This document shows positions 1-4,929 of a DNA stretch of 5,586 nt, in pieces. The position numbers and the translations under genes are program-made. The stretch is from Candidatus Helarchaeota archaeon. Its GTDB lineage: Archaea > Asgardarchaeota > Lokiarchaeia > Helarchaeales > HEL-GB-A. Location of the stretch: the NCBI GenBank assembly GCA_016840125.1, contig JAEOSY010000127.1, forward strand, positions 1 through 5,586. Direction: 5' to 3'. The notes beneath the pieces are model-generated. The model was not told the origin of the DNA. It searched no databases and worked only from the letters and a program-made list of their open reading frames with translations. Every line of letters starts with the position of its first letter. The first letter of the stretch is position 1.

Positions 1-2
1 GC

Positions 3-1307
3 ATGGCTCAGGCGTTTCTAACGGATGTCCTATCCTATAAAGATATGTTTCGAGATGTATTTTTCCAACCAAGACTGGCCAGTGTTGTCCTTATCACGCA
101 CACAGAAAATTACTTCAATTTACCCTTTGACTTCTTACGCTTTCAAGTTATCCTTAGATCCAAAAAGGCAAAATTGTTCGTAAATTCACTTAAAATCAGA
201 AATTTTCATAGTTTAGAGCATTTCATTGGTACTCTTAACAAGAAATTATACGAAAGTAAGATACGCTTGACAGAAACAGATATCGAGATACTCCGGGAAC
301 TTTCTAGAGCTAATGAAGTTTATTTTGTTCGAGACCGGACTATGGGTAAACGAAGCGCGCTTCTGGCGGAACGTCTCTCCGCTCATCCCATAACTATTGA
401 ACGTTCCTTCTATAAAATGTCCCAATTAGGTATTTTGAAATATACCGGATTTTTTGATTATTCTAAATTAGGCTTAATCCCCTATTTAGTGCGATATCCA
501 GATCAAGTCAAATTTCATCCATTAGAGGAGGAGTATATCCCCTTCAAAGTCAGTATGACGGGCGGAACCGAGAATTTTGCCATTATTCTGATTCCTAAAG
601 GTCTAGAAGACCAGATGGCTCAAAACGATACCCTTCAACTTATACCGTTAACACAATTCCAGACTTTTTGGAATTTTACCATTTATAATTCAAAAGAGAT
701 CCCGTTTCCCAAAGCATTAAGTATTTCGGGCATAGAAAAAGACGAGGTGGTTTTACCAGATCCCCTAGGCATCTCATTTAGCTATCAAAAAGATGTTGGC
801 ATCTCTTTTGATAAGGTGGATTTGATGATCTTATACGAATTCACCTTTGGAAGAACGAATCAAGAGATTACTGAGCGTCTTGTACAAAGAGGAATTGATT
901 TCTCATCGTCTTGGGTCTGGAAAAAAACACGTTCATTGTTGAAAAAAGAAGTTCTGCATCCATATTTCTATGTTCTCTACGTTGGGCTCCATCCACAATG
1001 CTTTATTTATGCCAAAGGCCAAAGAGAACAGATCCAAACATTAGAACAAATTCTAAGATTTATGATAAATGTAAGACACTACTTTGGTCAAGGTAGCGAT
1101 GGGCAAGAGATTTTATTTTCAAGAATTCGGATGCCGCCAATGTGGATATATCCCTTTTATTCCCTTTTGAATGAGCTTCAAGGACTCAATTTTGACACTC
1201 TGCTATTCGGTTGGTGCCCCTGGCTTGGTGCTAGTCGTCGGATTCATGTATACAGACTTTGGGATGAGCAAGAAGAATACTGGAATTACCCTTACCATCT
1301 CAGATAA
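3..1307 (+). CDS. Multi-domain winged-helix (Lrp/AsnC-like) DNA-binding protein, probably 5'-partial
   Basis: Likely a cytoplasmic DNA-binding regulator; its targets cannot be read from the sequence. Two helix-turn-helix modules are visible. The first, about residues 88-158, starts LTETDIEILREL, has a middle helix SALLAERLS, a recognition helix around ITIERSFYKMSQLGIL, and a wing ending FDYSKLGL. This is the pattern of Lrp/AsnC N-terminal domains. The second, about residues 268-330, starts FDKVDLMILYEF, continues NQEITERL and has a recognition-like helix WVWKKTRSLLKKEVL. A strand-rich stretch follows each module, and a similar one (about residues 24-65) precedes the first. This suggests a repeated HTH-plus-sensor unit whose first HTH lies outside the window. 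Usual Lrp proteins are about 150 residues with one HTH, so 434 or more residues is unusual. The ATG at base 3 has no visible upstream sequence and may be an internal methionine. The stop is TAA at 1305. The fold is fairly confident; the specific function is unknown. Confidence 0.75.
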   Translation: MAQAFLTDVLSYKDMFRDVFFQPRLASVVLITHTENYFNLPFDFLRFQVILRSKKAKLFVNSLKIRNFHSLEHFIGTLNKKLYESKIRLTETDIEILRELSRANEVYFVRDRTMGKRSALLAERLSAHPITIERSFYKMSQLGILKYTGFFDYSKLGLIPYLVRYPDQVKFHPLEEEYIPFKVSMTGGTENFAIILIPKGLEDQMAQNDTLQLIPLTQFQTFWNFTIYNSKEIPFPKALSISGIEKDEVVLPDPLGISFSYQKDVGISFDKVDLMILYEFTFGRTNQEITERLVQRGIDFSSSWVWKKTRSLLKKEVLHPYFYVLYVGLHPQCFIYAKGQREQIQTLEQILRFMINVRHYFGQGSDGQEILFSRIRMPPMWIYPFYSLLNELQGLNFDTLLFGWCPWLGASRRIHVYRLWDEQEEYWNYPYHLR

Positions 1308-1567
1308 GAACTAAAATTTCGGATTGGATGTGTTAAAACGTTGTGTAAGTCTTTTCATTTTTATAATGAGTTACGATAGTTTTATAGTGGTTACCTGATT
1401 TTTAGGATTTATAATTCTGCAATTTTTAACATATGTGTGTTGATTTTCAAATATCCGTGTAATCATGCTAATGTCATCATAAGCCTGATCGTGAATATCT
1501 TCAAGATGTTGTGTTTTCAGGGAACTGGGCTTTGGAAAGCGGAACGACCTTTCTCTTAATGTTTTGA
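1308..1567. other. AT-rich spacer between the regulator gene and the IS
   Basis: No credible gene is seen; the ATGs I checked on the + strand open only very short frames. A T-rich tract at about 1351-1363 (cttttcatttttat), some 45 bases after the regulator stop codon, could act as an archaeal U-tract terminator, but no strong stem precedes it. A small perfect palindrome (atcttcaagat) lies near 1498-1508. Otherwise I see nothing here. Confidence 0.4.
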
Positions 1568-1582
1568 AGTAAACTTATAACT
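1568..1582 (+). repeat. Left terminal inverted repeat of the IS
   Basis: The sequence agtaaacttataact matches the inward-read right end at 12 of 15 positions, with mismatches at positions 6, 7 and 14. It lies 39 bases beyond the transposase stop codon, as expected for the downstream end of an IS. A TTTT run just outside (1562-1565) also has a counterpart at the right end, so the true tip may lie a few bases further out. Confidence 0.5.
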
Positions 1583-1621
1583 TCACAAAATATCCAATTA
1601 AGATAGATGAAAAATTAGTCC

Positions 1622-2872
1622 TCACGCATCACCTCCGGAAAATTCAAGCTCTGGTAAGATTTCTGTCCTTAGAAACCGTTTGAATGCCCTAGCGATCACC
1701 AGTAAAGTATCTGATTGTTTGATCCGGAAACGTGTCTCTTCCGTGATGGAAAGCGAATTATTTGATCGTAATCGATTTAAAAGCAGAGAAAACACTACCC
1801 AAAGGGCGTCAAAGACCATAGCGAGCCCGTAGAGCAAGAATCGCATTTGGGGTTTAGTACTATTTGTAATGGCTTTGAATTCGGTAATACATCGAATATC
1901 TGTCTCTATAATCCAGCGTTTGCCATACAGGCGGACGATTTCCCGGGGGGACAGCGGACAGTTGGTGATATACAAATACCAGTTATAAGTCCACCTTTTA
2001 AGGGGATGGCGATGATGAGTCCGATGCCGTACCAACACCGCTACCAGCTCCACCGGTGTTTTGTGCTTCCCTGTTGATACATACTTGACGCGAAAGCTAT
2101 CTAGCCCCTGTTTGCGGGCCCATTGACCCAACAGTACTGGGTCCGTGATGTCCACTCTTGCATGAGCGGCGTGCTGGGTCACACACGTCTGAATCTCCTC
2201 GGCTGCCGTTTTGATCGTCCAGTGGCGGACCGCCGCGATAATGTATTGGACTCCTCTGGCATCCAAGACTTGAAAAATGGCATCTTCACAGAAGCCTCGG
2301 TCCAATAACACGCGTTCGACAGATAACCAGGTGCGGAGGTCTGCCAAAATCGCGTCAATCACCTGAGCTTTCTGGGACAATAATGGTCTCGTCATCAGGC
2401 GGACAAAAATCGGACATCGATGCGTCCCCGTGGCAATGGAGACGATGAGAAAACAAATGGCAAAGTAAGTCCCTTTTTTCTGTTTCATACCGGTAACCCA
2501 GTCAGGATTCCGGTCTCCGTAATAAGGTTGTTGATGAAAGTCGATTGCCAGAGTGATTTTGGTATGGGGGTGAAAGATTTGACGAGAAGTGACTTCCGTA
2601 AGCCAACCGTTGACTAAACGTTCGATTTGGTCTAAACTATGGGCGCCGATACGACTATGCACCCGATCGACGGAGGGGCCATCCCAAGTCGAACAAATAT
2701 CTTCCGGGGACGTCTGCTCTAAACATGCATGAATGAGGACTTGAATGATGTCCTGAGGTTGCCAAGTACTCTGTGGAGGGTACTGACCTAGAATTCGCCG
2801 AGTAACCGGGCCAGCACAAAGCTTATAAAGCTCCTTTTCTAAAAATTTTTTGGTAATGCGGGGAAATTTCAT
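1622..2872 (-). CDS. DDE transposase, ISH3-like (IS4 superfamily)
   Basis: This enzyme would cut and join the IS ends using an RNase H-like catalytic core. The 416 residues look intact. The likely catalytic triad is D111 (TLAIDFHQQPYYG), D191 (VLLDRGFCEDAIF) and E323. E323 sits in YGKRWIIETDIR, giving Y316-x2-R319-x3-E323-x3-R327. That variant, rather than the Y-2-R-3-E-6-K signature of typical IS4 members, is the form I associate with ISH3. A strand-rich insertion of about 130 residues separates D191 from E323, as in this superfamily. The N-terminal 100 residues are helical and probably bind the ends. The ATG at 2872 is chosen because GGTGA on the minus strand (2886-2882) sits 9 nt upstream. 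That site and start are both within a hairpin (2871-2897). Codon use is richer in G/C than the host genes. No frameshift or internal stop is seen, so the element may be active. Confidence 0.88.
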   Translation of the reverse strand: MKFPRITKKFLEKELYKLCAGPVTRRILGQYPPQSTWQPQDIIQVLIHACLEQTSPEDICSTWDGPSVDRVHSRIGAHSLDQIERLVNGWLTEVTSRQIFHPHTKITLAIDFHQQPYYGDRNPDWVTGMKQKKGTYFAICFLIVSIATGTHRCPIFVRLMTRPLLSQKAQVIDAILADLRTWLSVERVLLDRGFCEDAIFQVLDARGVQYIIAAVRHWTIKTAAEEIQTCVTQHAAHARVDITDPVLLGQWARKQGLDSFRVKYVSTGKHKTPVELVAVLVRHRTHHRHPLKRWTYNWYLYITNCPLSPREIVRLYGKRWIIETDIRCITEFKAITNSTKPQMRFLLYGLAMVFDALWVVFSLLLNRLRSNNSLSITEETRFRIKQSDTLLVIARAFKRFLRTEILPELEFSGGDA

Positions 2873-2895
2873 ATGAGAGTGTCACCAACCCTCAT
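2869..2895 (-). CDS. Possible 8-codon leader ORF overlapping the transposase start
   Basis: On the minus strand, an ATG at 2895-2893 opens a frame reading MRVGDTLI, then TGA at 2871-2869. The stop overlaps the transposase ATG as ATGA, the arrangement usual for translational coupling. A GGAGGA motif (2902-2897) lies just before this ATG, only about one base away, which is too close for ideal initiation. Translating the leader would melt the hairpin over the transposase start. The frame could easily be chance, because the palindrome CATATG-like arms create an ATG in both arms. Confidence 0.2.
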   Translation of the reverse strand: MRVGDTLI

Positions 2896-2897
2896 AT
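2871..2897 (-). promoter_or_regulatory. Hairpin covering the transposase start codon, with the RBS in its loop
   Basis: Read on the minus strand, the arms atatgagggt (2897-2888) and actctcatat (2880-2871) pair over 10 bases with one G-U pair. They enclose a 7-nt loop, tggtgac (2887-2881). The loop holds the GGTGA ribosome site, and the first two bases of the transposase AUG are in the 3' arm. The stem would hide the start codon whenever the 5' arm is transcribed. Similar start-masking inverted repeats limit transposase translation from external transcripts in bacterial IS10 and IS50, and comparable structures occur in IS200; the analogy here is inference. Confidence 0.55.
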
Positions 2898-2908
2898 CCT
2901 CCATTACC

Positions 2909-2923
2909 ATTTATAAAGTTACT
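2909..2923 (-). repeat. Right terminal inverted repeat of the IS
   Basis: Read inward on the minus strand it is agtaactttataaat, matching the left end at 12 of 15 positions. It lies 36 bases upstream of the transposase start. It contains a TTTATAAA core that could double as the TATA box of the transposase promoter. Confidence 0.5.
2910..2917 (-). promoter_or_regulatory. TATA-like box for the transposase gene
   Basis: TTTATAAA is self-complementary, so its direction is not fixed by the box itself. Read on the minus strand, a start of transcription about 25 bases downstream would fall near 2887-2890, giving a leader of about 15-18 nt before the transposase ATG. Such a transcript would lack most of the 5' arm of the start-masking hairpin. 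A second AT-rich box (minus-strand tttttatag, 2930-2922) would instead start transcription near 2901 and include the whole hairpin. Confidence 0.35.
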
Positions 2924-2931
2924 ATAAAAAG
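2922..2931 (+). promoter_or_regulatory. TATA-like box for the small membrane-protein gene, at the IS junction
   Basis: The sequence ctataaaaag resembles an archaeal TATA box and stands about 50 bases before the ATG at 2980, so transcription could start near 2953 with a leader of about 27 nt. It straddles the proposed right edge of the IS (2923), so the box may be a hybrid of IS and host sequence. No strong BRE is visible. Confidence 0.3.
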
Positions 2932-2979
2932 AAATGAGAAAAAATCCCAAAAATTAAGATGCGTTAGGACTGGAAAAAT

Positions 2980-3213
2980 ATGGGATCGAAAAGAACTAGA
3001 CTATTCGAAATTACGTTTATTGTAATAGCAGTTTTCATAGCTATTTTTATTGTCAATTATTTTTTCTATGTTCTTCCACAACCTTTTGGATTTCAGTTAT
3101 TAATTGAGTTACTTCTTCTTTTGATTATTATTCTTACCATTGTATTTTTTCTGACGATTTTTCTTCTGTGGCGTCAGAAAAAGATATCAGAGATCATCGG
3201 TGATGCCGAGTAA
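2980..3213 (+). CDS. Small two-helix membrane protein, hypothetical
   Basis: I do not recognise this 77-residue protein. It has a short basic N terminus (MGSKRTR) and two long hydrophobic stretches, about residues 9-32 and 39-64, separated by a proline turn (PQPFG). It ends in a basic-then-acidic tail (WRQKKISEIIGDAE). Positive charges flanking the outer ends of both helices suggest a hairpin in the membrane with both termini in the cytoplasm. No catalytic or metal-binding motif is visible. The start is supported only by a weak AGGA at 2966-2969, 10 nt before the ATG. The gene begins 56 bp beyond the putative IS end, so its promoter may have been altered by the insertion. Base composition matches the AT-rich host genes rather than the IS. 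It could be a genuine small membrane protein or the remnant of a larger one; the clean two-helix pattern favours a real gene. Confidence 0.6.
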   Translation: MGSKRTRLFEITFIVIAVFIAIFIVNYFFYVLPQPFGFQLLIELLLLLIIILTIVFFLTIFLLWRQKKISEIIGDAE

Positions 3214-3287
3214 CACAGCGACATTCTACGAGCACATACATTGTAATTTTACGATTACATGATCATGGTCTAATAACAGACAGAAAA

Positions 3288-3310
3288 AAATCTCGTTCCA
3301 ACTGAGATTT
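3288..3310 (-). terminator. Hairpin with T run when read on the minus strand
   Basis: AAATCTC (3288-3294) and GAGATTT (3304-3310) pair perfectly around a 9-base loop. On the minus strand the stem runs into TTTTTTT (complement of 3284-3290), the shape of an intrinsic terminator. I see no minus-strand gene just upstream of it, so it may instead be a bidirectional end for the small membrane-protein gene or simply chance. Archaeal termination depends mainly on U tracts, so the stem need not matter. Confidence 0.3.
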
Positions 3311-3427
3311 ATATGCAACAATTTCACTTAGAACTTTATCTGTGGAAACGTCCCTCTATTTCCTTTTTCTTTGAGAATTCCTCTAACAATCTTCCACTTG
3401 AAAGCGGGATCCTACTCACCCGTTCGA

Positions 3428-3522
3428 AAATCAAAATAATTACCTTCCTTTAACTTTAAATACATTCATAAATCAAAATAACGACTATTTAAAGAAAGCT
3501 GACAATCTTAAAATCAAAATAA
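3428..3522 (+). repeat. Three 12-bp direct repeats (aaatcaaaataa) spaced 41-42 bp apart
   Basis: Exact copies of aaatcaaaataa begin at 3428, 3470 and 3511, so the start-to-start distances are 42 and 41 bp. The second and third copies stay similar further downstream (cgactatt and cgcactatt). The intervening sequences are unrelated to each other. Spacing near 42 bp equals four turns of B-DNA, so bound proteins would sit on one face of the helix. The array ends about 120 bp before the GNAT TATA box. An upstream regulator-binding array is the simplest reading. The repeat is too short for a normal CRISPR, though a decayed CRISPR end cannot be excluded. Confidence 0.6.
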
Positions 3523-3641
3523 CGCACTATTCCAGTTTTATGATGGACAACACGCTCTATTTTTTAGGTTTATACGCGACATTTGAAGACCAATACTTTA
3601 CACAAACGTATTGATCAGAATTGTTAGTTCTTCAAAACTGT

Positions 3642-3656
3642 CGAAATATATATATC
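3642..3656 (+). promoter_or_regulatory. Archaeal BRE/TATA promoter of the GNAT gene
   Basis: CGAAA (3642-3646), a good BRE-like element, is followed directly by TATATATAT (3647-3655). Transcription would be expected to start about 25 bases downstream, near 3676. That gives a leader of about 18 nt which still contains the GGTG ribosome site at 3682-3685, 8 nt before the ATG at 3694. The fit between promoter, leader and RBS supports both an archaeal source and the chosen start. Confidence 0.6.
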
Positions 3657-3693
3657 TCTCGCTAGATAGATTCATCGTAAGGGTGCGCTTGTA

Positions 3694-4713
3694 ATGAATG
3701 GTAATGAACCAAGAAATGATAATCAAAATTCTTCCAACGAAATAGAATTGTTTTCCACAGCTTCTCCGGACGTAGTAAGCGATTTAACAAGATTATGGCT
3801 CTTACAAGCTCAACAAAAGAGTGCTCTTCATCCTCTTTATCAGCTCGGGTCTATTGATTTGGAATCTACACATAATTCCTACTTAGAAAAATATCAGCAT
3901 GAAGAGAACTTTATTGTTTTAATGAATAGAGCTCCAGATGGCTCAATTGTTGGGTATATGGAGATATGGATACTAGCTTTTTCGCCTATTTCGGCAATTG
4001 ATCAGCTTGCTCACATTCATAGTTATTATTTTCCTAATGCAAGAATCCGAGATCAGAACCTAAGCTATATGATGGAAATTCTTCGCTCCCGAGTTGAATT
4101 TGTCTTTCTTCGACTTGACATCACCCAAACACACGATTTACAAATATTTCAGGAAAAGGGATTTGTCTGTGTTCAGGAACGATTGCTCCAAACTAATAAC
4201 CACACTAATTTCTCTTCTCATCCCTCCTCGATAGTTATCCATGAAGCTGAAGATGATGATTTTCCTCAGATTATTCCTTTGTGGAAGGAACAATGGAAGT
4301 TTCACGAGCGCTCTCGCAGCCAATTTCAAGAAATTTACACTCTTAATGAGAATGCTGAGCAGATTTGGTTAGAAAATGCTCAGAAAGAACAAAAAACCTA
4401 TCCTTACAAGGTTTTTGTAGCTAAAAAGAACGAAGACATCATTGCATATGCAGAGGCGTATACTTACCCTTATTCCTCTCGCTATATCTATCAAAATTAT
4501 GGTGTTTTTGACAATATTCACGTATTACCAACTTATCGCCGTCAAGGTATTGGCCAAAGCCTTTTTAGGGCGCTACAAGAGGAATTTTTAGGTTCTTCGT
4601 TTTCTGATCCAGTAATGGTGACTGTTGACAACCAAAATATTATAGCTCAGAATTTTTGGAGAGAATTGGGCTTTAAACAACGGCAAAAGCACTTATACTT
4701 TAGGATATCTTAA
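3694..4713 (+). CDS. Tandem GNAT-family N-acetyltransferase
   Basis: The protein probably transfers an acetyl group from acetyl-CoA to an amine in the cytoplasm; the substrate is unknown. It has two Gcn5-related domains. The C-terminal one, about residues 178-339, looks active. It has the acetyl-CoA pyrophosphate loop R282-R-Q-G285-I-G287 within VLPTYRRQGIGQSLF, and the downstream motif AQNFWRELGF (318-327). The N-terminal one, about residues 16-165, keeps the fold's landmarks (NFIVLMNRAPDGSIVGYMEI, then LQIFQEKGF) but has RIRDQNLS in place of the R/Q-x-x-G-x-G/A loop. It is therefore likely a non-catalytic or structural partner domain. The first 15 residues are polar and Asn-rich, probably disordered. 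The ATG is chosen for its GGTG site 8 nt upstream. The gene stands alone behind its own promoter and a phased repeat array. Assignment to the superfamily is secure; the substrate class is open. Confidence 0.88.
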   Translation: MNGNEPRNDNQNSSNEIELFSTASPDVVSDLTRLWLLQAQQKSALHPLYQLGSIDLESTHNSYLEKYQHEENFIVLMNRAPDGSIVGYMEIWILAFSPISAIDQLAHIHSYYFPNARIRDQNLSYMMEILRSRVEFVFLRLDITQTHDLQIFQEKGFVCVQERLLQTNNHTNFSSHPSSIVIHEAEDDDFPQIIPLWKEQWKFHERSRSQFQEIYTLNENAEQIWLENAQKEQKTYPYKVFVAKKNEDIIAYAEAYTYPYSSRYIYQNYGVFDNIHVLPTYRRQGIGQSLFRALQEEFLGSSFSDPVMVTVDNQNIIAQNFWRELGFKQRQKHLYFRIS

Positions 4714-4730
4714 TGAATTGCTATTTAGTA

Positions 4731-4745
4731 CAACGCTTTTCATCC
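4731..4745 (+). terminator. Possible T-rich termination region after the GNAT gene
   Basis: About 20 bases after the GNAT stop codon the sequence cgcttttcatccccg, followed by tttt, gives two short T tracts. Archaeal terminators are often simple U tracts, but these are short and no stem precedes them, so this is a weak call. Confidence 0.2.
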
Positions 4746-4871
4746 CCGTTTTGAATAAATGGAGCTTTCCGTTTTCAGGCTTTAATTTCCTTAAAATTTA
4801 GATTCAATGATGATCCAATAAAAACAAATCAGTTTTTAGTCGATCCAACTTAAACTAGTAAAAAAGGTTAG

Positions 4872-4879
4872 ATATAAAT
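4872..4879 (+). promoter_or_regulatory. TATA box for the MuiA-like gene
   Basis: atataaat lies about 50 bases before the ATG at 4930, preceded by the purine-rich aaaaaggttag that could serve as a BRE. Transcription would start near 4902 and give a leader of about 28 nt. A GTGAT motif (4922-4926), 3 nt before the ATG, is the only ribosome-site candidate and is closer than ideal. Confidence 0.5.
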
Positions 4880-4929
4880 CCTTACAAAGAGGGATACTTT
4901 ACACTAACAATTTTTTGGATTGTGATAAA

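Larger units (their letters stand above)
1568..2923 (-). mobile_element. ISH3-like insertion sequence, about 1.36 kb
   Basis: The element holds one minus-strand DDE transposase gene filling almost its whole length. Imperfect 15-bp inverted repeats bound it (agtaaacttataact at the left, agtaactttataaat read inward at the right; 12 of 15 identical). Length, single ORF and transposase motifs fit the ISH3 group split from the IS4 family, whose members run roughly 1.2-1.5 kb. The interior is plainly richer in G+C than the flanks: bases 2101-2160 hold 35 G/C of 60, against 23 of 60 in 3721-3780 of the GNAT gene. This points to acquisition from a source of different composition. I could not find a 4-5 bp target duplication directly abutting the proposed ends, so the exact boundaries are uncertain by several bases, or the duplication has decayed. 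Confidence 0.7.
3214..3693. other. 480-bp non-coding region upstream of the GNAT gene
   Basis: No convincing gene is seen in this stretch. It contains, in order: a small stem (tgtaat/attaca, 3242-3259) overlapping the palindrome catgatcatg (3258-3267); a 7-bp hairpin next to an A run (3288-3310); a G/C-rich 6-bp stem with a 10-nt loop (3403-3424); three 12-bp direct repeats phased at 41-42 bp (3428-3522); and the GNAT promoter (3642-3656). The density of structure suggests regulatory DNA or an untranslated RNA. Nothing here matches a tRNA or a known RNA family that I can recognise. Confidence 0.5.

Noticed and set aside
911..1096. 61-codon + strand frame inside the winged-helix gene
   Set aside because: It lies wholly inside a longer gene with clear domain structure, in another frame, and its translation has no recognisable pattern.
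1847..2617. Three + strand frames (1847-2077, 2123-2308, 2420-2617) antisense to the transposase
   Set aside because: They are complementary-strand shadows of a transposase with an intact catalytic triad; their translations show no domain and no shared RBS pattern.
1558..2936. aatg (1558-1561 and 2933-2936) as a target site duplication of the IS
   Set aside because: Taking these as flanks puts the matching part of the inverted repeats at different distances from the two ends, so the ends would not align.
3403..3430. tRNA-like T-arm fragment (cccgttcgaaaatc)
   Set aside because: The TTCGA loop is present but the closing stem after it is missing, and no acceptor, D or anticodon arm is found around it.
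3313..3453. 46-codon + strand frame from ATG 3313 (MQQFHLELYLWKRP...)
   Set aside because: It has no good ribosome site, no recognisable motif, and runs across a hairpin and into the first phased repeat. It is more likely chance, though a small protein cannot be ruled out.
3428..3522. CRISPR array
   Set aside because: Only three 12-bp repeats are present, shorter than known CRISPR repeats, and no cas genes are in the window. A decayed remnant is left open in the findings.
4138..4329. 63-codon minus-strand frame inside the GNAT gene
   Set aside because: It is a shadow of the GNAT coding sequence, with no motif and no promoter signal.
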